Source of the DNA: Bacillus sp. cl95
GTDB lineage: Bacteria > Bacillota > Bacilli > Bacillales > Cytobacillaceae
Direction of reading: 5' to 3'
DNA: 64,000 nt
Assembly (NCBI RefSeq): GCF_900115925.1
Contig: NZ_FOYF01000003.1
Span: 256,721-320,720, forward strand
Shown: positions 52,566 to 62,375 of the stretch, piece after piece
How the letters are laid out: every line of letters starts with the position of its first letter
Position numbering within the stretch: position 1 is the stretch's first letter
Translations under genes and position numbers: made by a program
The notes under the pieces: generated by a model
Told to the model about the DNA's origin: nothing
Seen by the model: the letters and a program-made list of their open reading frames with translations, nothing else
The model's database searches: none

Positions 52566-54480
52566 CATTGCCAAGAAGAATATTAGAAAGAATCTGAAAG
52601 ATTATTACCTTTACGTAAATTCGATGATTATCTCCATTTTGATTTTTTTCACTTTTAAATCACTTCAATATAATCAAAATCTTTTAGATTCACTTGGAAC
52701 AGTAGATAAAGTCGAGTCTGCCTTAAATGCAGCGTCGTTTGTCCTCATTTTATTTGCAGCAGTCTTTATCTTCTATTCCAACGCATTTTTTACAAGAAAG
52801 CGCAAAAAAGAAATAGGCTTGTATGCACTCTTCGGGATGCCAAAGGAACGTATAGCCGTACTCCTATTCTTTGAAAACTTGATTATAGGTTCAATCGCTC
52901 TTTTTATTGGAATCATCGGGGGTATCTTTCTTTCCAAGTTGTTCACAATGATTATTTTGAAATTAATGGGAGTAAAAGTCATAGTAGGTTTAAGTTTCTC
53001 GCTACGGGCACTTATTTTTACGTCAGTACTGTTTCTTATCATAACGCTCATCTCTTCCGTACAGTCATACCGATTAATCTATCGTTTTTCCCTATCGGAA
53101 TTATTTCAAGCTGATAGAAAAGGAGAGAGAGTACTATTTCCTTCAGTAATAAAAAGCGTGTTAGGCGTGTTATTGATTAGCATAGGTTATTGGCTAGTTT
53201 TGGACTCTGATGCAACAGCCTTGGGTTTAACTGGTGGAGCAAAAATCCTTGTATGCGTCATATCACTAATCGTAGGAACTTATCTCTTTTTGAGTACGAC
53301 CGTCCTTTTTTTCCTGCAGATTTTAAAGAAGGAAAAAGGAACATATTATCGCGGTTCCAATCTTATCAGTATCAGTCAAATTTTATACCGTATTAAGAGC
53401 AATGTTGTCATGCTAACCATTATTACAATACTAAGTACTTTCACATTATTTGCCATGAGTACATCGTATAATCTTTACTATCAAACTAATAAGATTTCAG
53501 ATGAACAATTTCCGGTGAGTTATGTAATCAAAGGAAATGAAGAAACAAAGAATGAAATAAAAAACTTAATTAATTCATATCCTCAGCACAAAGTTTTGTA
53601 CGAATTAAAGATGGAGTATCTTTCTGTAAAGGCAGATGTTTCAAAAATTGGAAGGGTTCCTGAATGGTTCCAAACCATCCTTATTTCTGAAAAAACATTT
53701 AAAAATATGCTCGATGCTAGAGATATTCATATGGATTTGAAACTGGACAATAACGATGCCATTGCATTCTACGACGGAAACTTGGATGTCCATGCCGATC
53801 CATATACTAATAAAAATGTAAAAATAATCGATAATGGAGAGAATCTTAAGATAAAAGCTTATAAGTCTTTTACATTATTGAATCAAGGTCAGTATTTTTT
53901 TCCGCTTGTTGTGAGCAATGATTTCTACAGTAGTGTAGAAAAAGAAATTCCAGCATCAACTGCGTTTCTCTTTAAAATTAAGAACCAAAAGGACTCTGAA
54001 TCTCTAAGTGAAAAGATTGATGCTAGAATGCTTGAGAAGACATTGTCAGAAGAACCTTATCTTTATTCAAATTTCTTTAATGGATATCAAAAGTTAAAGG
54101 AAACATATGGCCTACTTATTTTCCTTTCAGGATTTCTAGGGCTAGTATTTTTACTGGCAACAGGCAGTATGATCTTTTTTAAACAACTAACGGAAGCGAA
54201 CGCAGATCAAGACCGATTCGTCATCATGACTAAGTTGGGAATGAAACCGAAAGACTTAAGAAAATCCATTCGCCTCCAAATACTTTTGGTATTTTTGTTG
54301 CCCTTAGTGATTGCCATTTTGCACAGTGCTGTACTCATAAATGCACTTTCTAACTTTATAGGTATGAGCGCAACTATTCCTTTCTTAACTAGTGTCTGCG
54401 CCTATGTCGCTATCTACTTCGGTTATTATGTATTGACGGTTCAAAATTATTTAAAAATACTGCAACAAAGACGAAATTAA
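52552..54480 (+). CDS. BceB-type ABC transporter permease
   Basis: A 642-residue FtsX-superfamily permease with ten predicted helices. The hallmark large extracellular domain lies between helices 7 and 8 (about residues 305-515). N-terminal NIRKNLKDYYLYVNSMIISILIFF and FFTRKRKKEIGLYALFGMPKERIA are characteristic. ATG at 52552 with GGGGGAGG upstream. It is followed by a strong terminator and then by a PBP gene, while the likely two-component system is on the other side of that PBP. Confidence 0.92.
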   Translation: MTLTDIAKKNIRKNLKDYYLYVNSMIISILIFFTFKSLQYNQNLLDSLGTVDKVESALNAASFVLILFAAVFIFYSNAFFTRKRKKEIGLYALFGMPKERIAVLLFFENLIIGSIALFIGIIGGIFLSKLFTMIILKLMGVKVIVGLSFSLRALIFTSVLFLIITLISSVQSYRLIYRFSLSELFQADRKGERVLFPSVIKSVLGVLLISIGYWLVLDSDATALGLTGGAKILVCVISLIVGTYLFLSTTVLFFLQILKKEKGTYYRGSNLISISQILYRIKSNVVMLTIITILSTFTLFAMSTSYNLYYQTNKISDEQFPVSYVIKGNEETKNEIKNLINSYPQHKVLYELKMEYLSVKADVSKIGRVPEWFQTILISEKTFKNMLDARDIHMDLKLDNNDAIAFYDGNLDVHADPYTNKNVKIIDNGENLKIKAYKSFTLLNQGQYFFPLVVSNDFYSSVEKEIPASTAFLFKIKNQKDSESLSEKIDARMLEKTLSEEPYLYSNFFNGYQKLKETYGLLIFLSGFLGLVFLLATGSMIFFKQLTEANADQDRFVIMTKLGMKPKDLRKSIRLQILLVFLLPLVIAILHSAVLINALSNFIGMSATIPFLTSVCAYVAIYFGYYVLTVQNYLKILQQRRN

Positions 54481-54506
54481 ACCCGCAACCTGCGGGTTTT
54501 TTTTTT
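54481..54506 (+). terminator. Rho-independent terminator after the BceB gene
   Basis: ACCCGC (54481-54486) pairs with GCGGGT (54492-54497) around AACCT, followed by ten T. Confidence 0.9.
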
Positions 54507-54563
54507 AGTCGAAAAATTACTCCAATGGAGAAAAATTTCAAACCATTAAAATGATAGAAATGT

Positions 54564-54569
54564 TATACT
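54564..54569 (+). promoter_or_regulatory. -10 box of the PBP gene promoter
   Basis: TATACT preceded by TG (extended -10, TGTTATACT), 39 bases before the ATG at 54609. No clear -35. Confidence 0.4.
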
Positions 54570-54608
54570 AAAATGGCAAACTTTGTAAAGTTCTAAGGGG
54601 GATAGAGA

Positions 54609-56702
54609 ATGAACGCAAATCCGGTGAAAAAGAAACCGCACACACCACTTCGTGTCAATATATTATTCTTTTGTGTTTTTCTCCTTTTTTCAGTTTTAGT
54701 AGTTAGACTTGGGGTTGTCCAAATGGTCCAAGGAGAGGATTTTGCGCGTGAGGTTGCAAGAACAGAAGATATCATCGTCAGTTACCCAGTGCCAAGAGGC
54801 AAAATGTATGACCGTAATGGGAAAGTGATTGTTGGAAATGTTTCAAAGAATGCGATTACATATACCAACTATGGAGTCAAACAAAGTGAAATGCTTGAAA
54901 TAGCAAAACGTCTTGCCACTCTCATCGAAGTTAAGGCAGATAAAGTGCAAGAACGAGACAAAAAAGACTATTGGCTTTTATTGAATCCTGAGAAAGCAGA
55001 AGCGAAAATTTCAAAGGCTGAATTAAAAGAATGGAAAAAGAAGCTTGAAGGAAAGAAATTTGACCAGAAAGTTTATAAAATCAAGCTTGAGAGAATAACT
55101 GAAACAGATCTTGGGGAACTAACAAATCAAGACCTTGAAATCATTGCGATCTATAGCATTATTAGTAGTGGTTACGCCCTTACTCCACAAATTGTTAAGA
55201 ATGAAAATGTTACAGATGAGGAATTTGCAATAGTGAGTGAAAACCTGGAATATCTGCCAGGAGTTGATACGACGACAGACTGGGAAAGGTCCTATCATTA
55301 TGATAAAACACTTAAAACAGTCCTTGGAAAAGTTACTGATTCAAGCGAAGGACTGCCAAAAGAAAAGTTAGATTACTATGTAGCTAGAGGATATAGCCTT
55401 AATGAAAGAGTGGGGAAGAGTTACATAGAAATGCAATATGAAGATGTCCTTCATGGAAGTAAAAAGAAGGTTAAAAATATTACAGATAAAGGCGGAAAAG
55501 TGATTTCCACTGAAGTCGTATCAGAAGGTAAAAGCGGCAACGATCTCGTTCTAACAATCGATATGGATCTCCAACTTGCTGTGGAGAAAATCATCGAAGA
55601 AGAATTGTTAAGAGTAAAGCAGGGTGGCAGAACAAAGTTATTAGATCGCTCTTTCGTCGTGTTAATGGATCCACGAACCGGGGAAGTATTGACAATGGCT
55701 GGTAAACAAATCGTCAGGAATAAGGAAACTGGAAAAATGGAAATCGAAGATTATGCATTAGGTACCATTTCTTCATCATACAATGTTGGATCTACGGTAA
55801 AGGGCGCTACCATTCTTACAGGACTAAAAACAGGTGTGATTAATACCAACACTAAATTTCATGATAGGCCTATCAAGATATTGGATACACCTGAAAAGGG
55901 CTCCTACAGCAACCGTTTAGGTACACTTAATCCAATTGGCGCACTTCGTGTTTCATCTAACGTCTATATGTTTGAAACGGCCATTCGAATTGGTGAAGGA
56001 CATTATCAATATAATCAGCCGTTACCGATAAATAAGAAAGCATTTGATATTATCAGAGATTCTTTTAGTCAGTTCGGACTCGGCATTCGTACTGGTATTG
56101 ATTTACCAAATGAACAAATTGGATTTAAAGGCCCTTCAAGATTAACTGGTTTATTATTGGACTTATCCATTGGACAATACGATACATACACCCCCATGCA
56201 GTTAGCTCAGTATGTTTCGACCATTGCGAATGATGGTTATCGCGTTCAACCAAGAATTGTGAAAGAAATACGAGAACCGGCTTCAGCGACAAATGAAATC
56301 GGGAGAATTGTTCAGGACTTCAAGCCTAATATCTTGAATCGAATCGAATTGCAGGAAGGTTGGCTTGAAACCGTGCAAGAAGGTTTCCGCCAAGTTATGC
56401 AAACACCAGGAGGGACAGCATACAGAAGATTTGGAAATGCTTTATATTCTCCAGCAGGAAAAACTGGAACAGCGCAGGCGTTTTATGATGGGCCTGAAAG
56501 AAAGAATTACAAAGAACCACCACCCGTGATGAATTTGAGTTTGATTGGATATGCACCATTTAAGAATCCTGAAGTAGCCATGTCTGTTATGGTTCCATGG
56601 GCATACGAGGGTGAAAGTGGCCACACAGCGAACTATGAAATCGGTCGAAGGGTCATGGATGCTTACTTCGAATTAAAGAAACAAAGAATGGCACAACAAT
56701 AA
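54609..56702 (+). CDS. Class B penicillin-binding protein (PbpA/PbpH type)
   Basis: A 697-residue peptidoglycan transpeptidase for cell elongation. One N-terminal helix (about residues 16-38) anchors it, followed by a dimerisation domain beginning YPVPRGKMYDRNGKV. The transpeptidase domain has the active-site Ser S395 in GSTVK (SxxK), S449-S450-N451 (SxN) and K618-T619-G620. The length fits B. subtilis PbpH (about 700). AAGGGGG precedes the ATG. It lies between the BceAB-type transporter and the BceRS-type genes, each in separate transcription units; a peptide-antibiotic link is only suggested by position. Confidence 0.92.
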   Translation: MNANPVKKKPHTPLRVNILFFCVFLLFSVLVVRLGVVQMVQGEDFAREVARTEDIIVSYPVPRGKMYDRNGKVIVGNVSKNAITYTNYGVKQSEMLEIAKRLATLIEVKADKVQERDKKDYWLLLNPEKAEAKISKAELKEWKKKLEGKKFDQKVYKIKLERITETDLGELTNQDLEIIAIYSIISSGYALTPQIVKNENVTDEEFAIVSENLEYLPGVDTTTDWERSYHYDKTLKTVLGKVTDSSEGLPKEKLDYYVARGYSLNERVGKSYIEMQYEDVLHGSKKKVKNITDKGGKVISTEVVSEGKSGNDLVLTIDMDLQLAVEKIIEEELLRVKQGGRTKLLDRSFVVLMDPRTGEVLTMAGKQIVRNKETGKMEIEDYALGTISSSYNVGSTVKGATILTGLKTGVINTNTKFHDRPIKILDTPEKGSYSNRLGTLNPIGALRVSSNVYMFETAIRIGEGHYQYNQPLPINKKAFDIIRDSFSQFGLGIRTGIDLPNEQIGFKGPSRLTGLLLDLSIGQYDTYTPMQLAQYVSTIANDGYRVQPRIVKEIREPASATNEIGRIVQDFKPNILNRIELQEGWLETVQEGFRQVMQTPGGTAYRRFGNALYSPAGKTGTAQAFYDGPERKNYKEPPPVMNLSLIGYAPFKNPEVAMSVMVPWAYEGESGHTANYEIGRRVMDAYFELKKQRMAQQ

Positions 56703-56738
56703 GAAAGAAGCATCCTCAGCGATGCTTCTTTCACTTTA
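56703..56738. terminator. Bidirectional terminator
   Basis: GAAAGAAGCATC (56703-56714) and GATGCTTCTTTC (56721-56732) are perfect arms around CTCAGC. It separates the PBP gene (+) from the kinase gene (-). Confidence 0.85.
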
Positions 56739-56756
56739 AAGCGACATTATGTAGTT

Positions 56757-57722
56757 TCATAGTAAATAATAATTTTCCAGGTCAGGGAAGTGAACACGTA
56801 CTTCAGTAAATTCTCCATACTCGGAGGTAATCGAAATCTTATGTCCCAACTTTTCTGCCATTTTATTCGACAGGTACAATCCCATTCCGGTTGCACCGCG
56901 TGTTAAACGTCCATTCTTTCCAGTAAACCCCTTTTCAAACACTCTCGGCAAGTCTGTAGAAGATATTCCTATCCCATTATCCCAAATGCTTATGTACTTG
57001 TTCTCCGGACATAATGAAATCTTGATTGTTCCGTTTTGGTCTGTGTATTTTATGGAATTCAATAATATCTGCTTTATTACATAGCTAAGTGCTTTCTGAT
57101 CACTTAATACTTTCATTTTCTTGGCATCAAAGACGAGAGTGATTTTTTTGGAAATGAATAGGTTTGATTCTGCCTTCAGTAGGTCCTTAATGATTTTTGG
57201 TACTGAAATTTCCTGTATCAAATAATCTTTATTAAATTCGCTTAAACGAGAAAAATACAAGGCTTGATCGACATATGACTCAATGCGATTGATCTCTTCA
57301 AGCAAGGAGGTAGGTTGCCCATTCGTTTCAATAATCAACTTTGAAACAGCCAACGGATTTTTTATTTCATGAAACCAAGTAGTCATATATTCAAGTTGTT
57401 CTTTTTGTTCCTCTTGAAAAAATAAAATTCTTTCTTTTAGGACATCTTGTTGCTCCATCATGCAATGAAAGTAAACTCTTTGTTCGTTCGTTTCATAAGT
57501 CATATTTTCAGAGAACTTTTTGAGCTGATTTCTCTTTACATTAAAAGAAATCATTAAGTAGAGCAGGAAAATAAGTGTACAACCTATAAAGAGGTATGCA
57601 ATATTTGAATCTTCGAGAACGAAGTATGGATCAGAAAATATGGTTGTACCCACAAAAATCATCATAAAAACAAACATGGCAATGAGCCTTTTTTGATCAG
57701 ATACATATGCTTTGAATGTCAT
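56757..57722 (-). CDS. BceS-type sensor histidine kinase
   Basis: A 321-residue intramembrane-sensing kinase: two helices (about residues 12-30 and 40-60) with almost no outside loop, then the dimerisation helix with phospho-acceptor H118 in WFHEIKNPLA, and the ATPase domain (N box NSIKYT, DNGIGI, GxGLYLS). Kinases of this build do not bind the antibiotic themselves but read the state of a BceAB transporter. The start overlaps the regulator stop by 4 bases. The BceAB-type genes at 51.8-54.5 kb are the likely partner. Confidence 0.92.
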   Translation of the reverse strand: MTFKAYVSDQKRLIAMFVFMMIFVGTTIFSDPYFVLEDSNIAYLFIGCTLIFLLYLMISFNVKRNQLKKFSENMTYETNEQRVYFHCMMEQQDVLKERILFFQEEQKEQLEYMTTWFHEIKNPLAVSKLIIETNGQPTSLLEEINRIESYVDQALYFSRLSEFNKDYLIQEISVPKIIKDLLKAESNLFISKKITLVFDAKKMKVLSDQKALSYVIKQILLNSIKYTDQNGTIKISLCPENKYISIWDNGIGISSTDLPRVFEKGFTGKNGRLTRGATGMGLYLSNKMAEKLGHKISITSEYGEFTEVRVHFPDLENYYLL

Positions 57723-58393
57723 GAAATCATATACCCCTGTCGTTTTTTCGTGGTAATGGGATCAATTGAACCACTATCAGTTATTTTGCGGCGAAGTCGA
57801 GCAATGTTAACGGTAAGGGTATTGTCATCGATGAAGTTTTCATCCTGCCACAAAGCTTGCATGATTTCCTCCCTGGATACAATCTGACCCTGCTTTTTAA
57901 ACAATATGTACAAAATTTGAAATTCATTTTTCGTTAAATTTATTTCTCCTGAGTCGAAAGAAAGGGTGCTGCGATCCAAGTTCAGCACAAAACTATTGCA
58001 AACGAGAGTGTCTTTTTCAGTAGATCTATAAGAATATTGCCTTCTTAACAATGCATTTACCTTCGCCATTAATACTTCCAGGGAAAACGGTTTTTGAATG
58101 TAGTCATCTCCACCCATATTCATGGCCAAGACGATATCCATATTTTCCGATCGTGATGAGATAAAAACAATCGGCACGTTTGATTGCTGACGAATTTTTT
58201 GGCACCAGTAAAATCCATCATAGAAGGGCAGATTGATATCCAGTAAAACGATGTGGGGATTGATAACCGTAAACTCTTCAGCAATCCTCTCATAGTTTTG
58301 AGTGATATGAGGGTTAAATCCCCATTTGCTCAAATGATCAAACAAAATGCTACTGATTTTAGGATCATCTTCAACAATCATTATTTTGTACAT
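57719..58393 (-). CDS. BceR-type response regulator
   Basis: A 224-residue OmpR-family regulator. The receiver domain has acidic residues E8-D9-D10 (VEDDP), phospho-acceptor D52 (LLDINLP) and K (QKPFS) near residue 102. The C-terminal winged helix (from ~125) contains LTKNEFQILYILFKKQGQIVSREEIMQALW. The probable target is the TNACA-N4-TGTAA site at 51688 before the transporter genes. The start has only a weak binding site. First gene of the regulator-kinase pair. Confidence 0.92.
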   Translation of the reverse strand: MYKIMIVEDDPKISSILFDHLSKWGFNPHITQNYERIAEEFTVINPHIVLLDINLPFYDGFYWCQKIRQQSNVPIVFISSRSENMDIVLAMNMGGDDYIQKPFSLEVLMAKVNALLRRQYSYRSTEKDTLVCNSFVLNLDRSTLSFDSGEINLTKNEFQILYILFKKQGQIVSREEIMQALWQDENFIDDNTLTVNIARLRRKITDSGSIDPITTKKRQGYMIS

Positions 58394-58515
58394 GATTTCA
58401 CAACACTTTACTTTAAAATATTTAACAACATTTTACTATATTTTAATATATTTGTAAGTTTATGTTTGTTTATTTATCATAGAAATGTAGAGAAGTGAAG
58501 GGAGTGGAAAAGATA

Positions 58516-59373
58516 ATGAACAAGATACATATATTCGGAATCCCCAGTTCAGCGGGAGCTTTATTTAAAGGCACTGAGTGGTCACCTTATGCAATTAGAG
58601 AAGCAGGTCTTATGGATAGACTCGTTGAAGCAGGGTGGAAAGTGGAAGACTTCGGAAACATTGTTTCCAGCGATGAGATGCTACGCCACAATGTTGGGCC
58701 TGTAAGGAATTGGCCTTCACCTAGAATGATCTGGGAAGCGACCGTAAATCAAACAGAAACCTTATTTTCAAACGATGCTTTTACAATGATTTTAGGCGGC
58801 GATTGCAGTATTGAGGTAGGTACGTTTACTGCCTTCAAAAAGACATATGGTGAAAATAGTCATTTACTCGTTGTAGACGGACATGTCGATACCGTTCATC
58901 CTCGTGGAGATGCTTGCATAGGAGCAGCAGGTATGGGGCTTTGGTTCCTAACACAAGACAAGAAAGTGTGGTGGACAGAAGAACCTACTCCACCACAATC
59001 GATTTCTATCATAGGTCCTCACACTTTAAGTGAGAACGACTGTGGAATCAATATCCTGCCATTGGCAGAATTGAAACATGAAGGAATAGTGGGAAAAATA
59101 AAAAGTCACTTGGCATCAATTCCCTCCGATAATAAAATCCTTGTCCATCTTGATGTAGATGTACTTCACGAAAGCATTATGCCTTCTGCCTATTCGCCGA
59201 GCCAAACGGGCCTTAATCGTAATGAAGCATTGGAACTGTTCAACAACATCTTCAGTGACCCACGTGTGAAGGGAATAGAAGTAACGGAATTTTCGGCGCA
59301 AAAGGACGATAACGGTGAAAGCGCAAAAATGATTGTAGATTTGCTTTCACTCGTTAAAATGAATCAAGCTTAA
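58516..59373 (+). CDS. Arginase/ureohydrolase-family protein with altered metal site
   Basis: A 285-residue protein of the arginase fold. Mn ligands D121, H123 and D125 (DGHVD) and D213, D215 (LDVDVLH) are present. The ligand His of the GGDH motif is replaced by Cys (C97 in GGDCS), and the usual DP after DxDxx is HE. Other substrates (formiminoglutamate, guanidino acids, agmatine) or a different metal state are possible. ATG at 58516 with AGGGAGTGG upstream. Followed 16 bases later by a GNAT gene, so probably cotranscribed. Confidence 0.83.
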   Translation: MNKIHIFGIPSSAGALFKGTEWSPYAIREAGLMDRLVEAGWKVEDFGNIVSSDEMLRHNVGPVRNWPSPRMIWEATVNQTETLFSNDAFTMILGGDCSIEVGTFTAFKKTYGENSHLLVVDGHVDTVHPRGDACIGAAGMGLWFLTQDKKVWWTEEPTPPQSISIIGPHTLSENDCGINILPLAELKHEGIVGKIKSHLASIPSDNKILVHLDVDVLHESIMPSAYSPSQTGLNRNEALELFNNIFSDPRVKGIEVTEFSAQKDDNGESAKMIVDLLSLVKMNQA

Positions 59374-59389
59374 GAAGGGAGTTGTTTAT

Positions 59390-59929
59390 ATGCTCCAAGG
59401 AGAAAAAGTTTCTCTTCGATTTCTTGAAAAAGAAGATTTAAGAACCGTTTGGGAGTTTATTTACGGTCAAGAAAATCCTGAATGGAAAAAATGGGATGCA
59501 CCTTATTTTCCTTTAAAGTATATGGATTTTGAGACTTACGAAACGGAAATGCTCAATAAAATCAAGCATCATATTGAACCCCGCATGGTTATTATTGCTG
59601 ATGGACATATTATCGGTATCGTTTCATATTACTGGGAGCACGAGCCTTCACAATGGCTTGAGGTTGGAATAGTGATATATGAACCTGAGTATTGGAGTGG
59701 CGGGTATGGTACGGAAGCACTAAAATTGTGGATAGATCATCTCTTTGAGGTTATGCCTATCCATCGTATTGGACTTACAACTTGGTCAGGCAATCATCGC
59801 ATGATGAAGGCTGCTGAAAAGCTCGGAATGATTCTTGAAGGTAGAATGCGAAAATGCAGGCAATATAATGGAGAATACTATGATTCTATCAAAATGGGAG
59901 TTTTGAAGGAAGAGTGGTTCCAGGATTAA
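59390..59929 (+). CDS. RimJ/RimL-type GNAT acetyltransferase
   Basis: A 179-residue acetyltransferase. The N-terminal strand VSLRFLEKEDLRTVW, the motif A region YWSGGYGTEALKLWIDHLF and the C-terminal AAEKLGMILEGRMRKCRQYNGEYYDSIKMGVL are typical of the RimJ/RimL (acetyltransf_3) group. GAAGGGAG precedes the ATG. Probably in one operon with the arginase-family gene; substrate unknown. Confidence 0.9.
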   Translation: MLQGEKVSLRFLEKEDLRTVWEFIYGQENPEWKKWDAPYFPLKYMDFETYETEMLNKIKHHIEPRMVIIADGHIIGIVSYYWEHEPSQWLEVGIVIYEPEYWSGGYGTEALKLWIDHLFEVMPIHRIGLTTWSGNHRMMKAAEKLGMILEGRMRKCRQYNGEYYDSIKMGVLKEEWFQD

Positions 59930-59933
59930 AAAA

Positions 59934-59969
59934 GAAACAGCGCACACCTTCATAGGGGTGCGCTGTTTC
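59934..59969. terminator. Bidirectional terminator
   Basis: GAAACAGCGCACACC (59934-59948) and GGGGTGCGCTGTTTC (59955-59969) pair with one mismatch between convergent genes. Confidence 0.85.
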
Positions 59970-59978
59970 AATATCATG

Positions 59979-61610
59979 CTACTTTACCGTTTTACGAGCA
60001 GTCTCCGAAATTAGATCAGCTAGGATAACTAATAAAAGATAACAAGTAAGAATTAACGTGATTTCGCTATAATGGAAAAAGCTCATGCTAAGTTTAAACT
60101 GTAATCCAAGACCACCCGCACCTACGAAACCGACCACAATGGTCGTTCTCATAATCACTTCCCAACGATATAGGAGATAAGTCAGAAACTTTGGCATAAC
60201 GGCTGGGATCACACCGTAAAAAAGTTGTTGCCACTTCGACGCTCCCGAGGAAGCAAGATTTCGAATCGGACGAGCATCAATGTTTTCAATGGTTTCAGCC
60301 CAAAGCTTACCTAAAATCCCAATATTATGGAGAGCAAGAGCGATAGCACCGGGCAATAATCCTGGTTTTAAGATAAAGACAATCAGAAGTGCCCATACTA
60401 ACTCTGGTACTGCTCTTGAAAAAACGTACGAAATTCGAATCAGCACATAGATTGGCCAGTTATACCACCGCTTCGAAGAGGTAAGAGATCCATCAGCAAC
60501 ATTTCTTGACGCAGGAATGACCGTAACGATGGAGAAGAGGGCAGCGATACCTATTGCCATAATACTCATGATAAGCGTATCAAATGTTAGATTAAGAGCC
60601 ATCTCCCAGCTTTCCCGGTTTGTAAATGCTGGATTTTCCTCGTTTAACCCTAACAATCCAGTAAAAAACTTCTGGGCAAATTGCAAGTTGCGGTCTGTAA
60701 ACAATCCACTGAGATTTGCCGATTCGTACACGTAAATATACCACCATGATAAAGTCATGATTATCACAGAGAACCAAACCGAAATTCTGCCAATCCTCAT
60801 ATGTATTTTTTGTTCCATTAAACCCTTTCTAATCAACAGACTCCATAGATCCACTAAAAGGACGAGGAGAATCAAAAAGAAAACAAAAGTCCAAACTTCA
60901 TTATACTTCAGATCAGCCAGCGATAATTGGATTTGATAGCCTAAACCGCCCAAACCGACAAAACTCATAATCGCAGAAGAGCGGATGGCGCATTCGAATC
61001 TATACATCGTATAACTAATCATATCTGCTCTTACGAGGGGGATATAGCCATAGAACAAGCATTGCAGCCTTGAAGCTCCTGCATTCTTAAGTGCTAAAAT
61101 CGGCGCAGTTGGAACATCGTTTAACATGTCTGCGAAAACTCTTCCTAGAATGCCTCCGTATGGGATGGCTAAAGCAAAGATAGCAGCAAAAGGGGAAAGA
61201 CCGATGGCTGCAACAAATAACCATGCCCAAACAAGTTCATGAATGGCTCTTGTAAAACCTAAGATTCCTCTGAAAAATATCCTTGAAGAGTAGTTGGCTA
61301 CCTTACCTGAAAACAATACACCTGACGCAAGTACACCAGCAATAAAAGCATATACAATGGCAAAAGTCATACCTGCTGCGGCATAGGCGAGTGTTATCCA
61401 AGATGATTCAAATGCTATTGCGATAATGTCCTTTTCAAGGTTAGGATGAAAAAATCCTTCCACAATTTCACCTATCATCATACTGCCACCAGGATGAATC
61501 AGGTTCGAATTCCATCTTACAAAAAGCAGGCTCCAAACAAACACTAAGAACAGCATCAACGTCAGGATAGAGCGTTTATGCAAATTAAAAACTTTCCCGA
61601 CCCTGCCCAT
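59979..61610 (-). CDS. phnE: Double-length PhnE-type ABC permease
   Basis: A 543-residue permease in which two PhnE-like halves are fused: residues ~1-265 and ~275-543. Each has its own ATPase-contact loop with the sequence GASxxQxLFYGxIP (ASRLQCLFYGYIPLV and ASKWQQLFYGVIPAV) and a trailing FVG(L/A)GGLG. Single PhnE is about 270 residues. AAAGGAG lies before the ATG, and the ATPase gene ends one base before it. The importer takes up phosphonate, phosphite or, in one related group, selenate. Confidence 0.9.
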   Translation of the reverse strand: MGRVGKVFNLHKRSILTLMLFLVFVWSLLFVRWNSNLIHPGGSMMIGEIVEGFFHPNLEKDIIAIAFESSWITLAYAAAGMTFAIVYAFIAGVLASGVLFSGKVANYSSRIFFRGILGFTRAIHELVWAWLFVAAIGLSPFAAIFALAIPYGGILGRVFADMLNDVPTAPILALKNAGASRLQCLFYGYIPLVRADMISYTMYRFECAIRSSAIMSFVGLGGLGYQIQLSLADLKYNEVWTFVFFLILLVLLVDLWSLLIRKGLMEQKIHMRIGRISVWFSVIIMTLSWWYIYVYESANLSGLFTDRNLQFAQKFFTGLLGLNEENPAFTNRESWEMALNLTFDTLIMSIMAIGIAALFSIVTVIPASRNVADGSLTSSKRWYNWPIYVLIRISYVFSRAVPELVWALLIVFILKPGLLPGAIALALHNIGILGKLWAETIENIDARPIRNLASSGASKWQQLFYGVIPAVMPKFLTYLLYRWEVIMRTTIVVGFVGAGGLGLQFKLSMSFFHYSEITLILTCYLLLVILADLISETARKTVK

Positions 61611-62363
61611 CTAAACAGTCTCCTTTAATAGATAGAGCTGTTTCAAATGCGAATCATTGACATCGGAAGAAGGGAGGTCGAATAAAATTTTACCATCCCG
61701 TAAGGCAATGATTCTTGTAAAATACTTCTTGGCATACTCAACTGAATGAAGACTTGCAACGAGCGTCTGCTGTTCTTCTTGCGCAAGTTTCGTTAGTAAC
61801 TTTAGTACATCCTCAGCCCTTGCAGGATCAAGTGACGCTACAGGTTCATCTGCTAAGACAATTTCTGGTCCTTGTACAATTAATCTAGCTAAGGCAACCC
61901 TTTGCTGCTCTCCACCTGAAAGATTAGTGGTTTGCTCAAATAACTTGTCACCAAGTCCGACTCGTTCCAAGGCATCATGCGCTATTTTCTTATCTTGTGG
62001 AACGAGGAGAGAGAAGACTGATTTGAAAAATCCCCAATCAGAAAGTCGGCCGGCTAAGACATTATGAATGACCGCTAGCTGTCCAACGAGGTCAAACTGT
62101 TGCCGTATCACGCCAACCTTTTTAGCGAACTCTTTACCGCTACGATATTCTTTTATCTGTTTCCCATCTATTTTCAAACTGCCAGTGTCCAGGTCAACAA
62201 GACCAGCTAGAGAATTCAATAGAGTCGTTTTTCCGGCTCCACTCGGTCCGATCAAGGCAACCATTTCTCCCTTTTTAAGGGTAAAAGAAAGGGAAGATAG
62301 TGCTATCTTCCGCTCAAAGTGTTTTGTTATTTGTTTTACATCAATCATAGAGTCTGAAGACAT
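61611..62363 (-). CDS. phnC: PhnC-type ABC ATPase
   Basis: A 250-residue ATPase. Walker A GPSGAGKTT, Q-loop VIRQQFDLVG, signature NLSGGEQQRVALA, Walker B IVLADEPVASLDP and an H-loop SLHSV with His. AGGAG lies before the ATG at 62363. It sits between the binding-protein gene and the permease gene and shares their operon. Confidence 0.9.
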   Translation of the reverse strand: MSSDSMIDVKQITKHFERKIALSSLSFTLKKGEMVALIGPSGAGKTTLLNSLAGLVDLDTGSLKIDGKQIKEYRSGKEFAKKVGVIRQQFDLVGQLAVIHNVLAGRLSDWGFFKSVFSLLVPQDKKIAHDALERVGLGDKLFEQTTNLSGGEQQRVALARLIVQGPEIVLADEPVASLDPARAEDVLKLLTKLAQEEQQTLVASLHSVEYAKKYFTRIIALRDGKILFDLPSSDVNDSHLKQLYLLKETV

Positions 62364-62375
62364 GAATTTTAGCTC

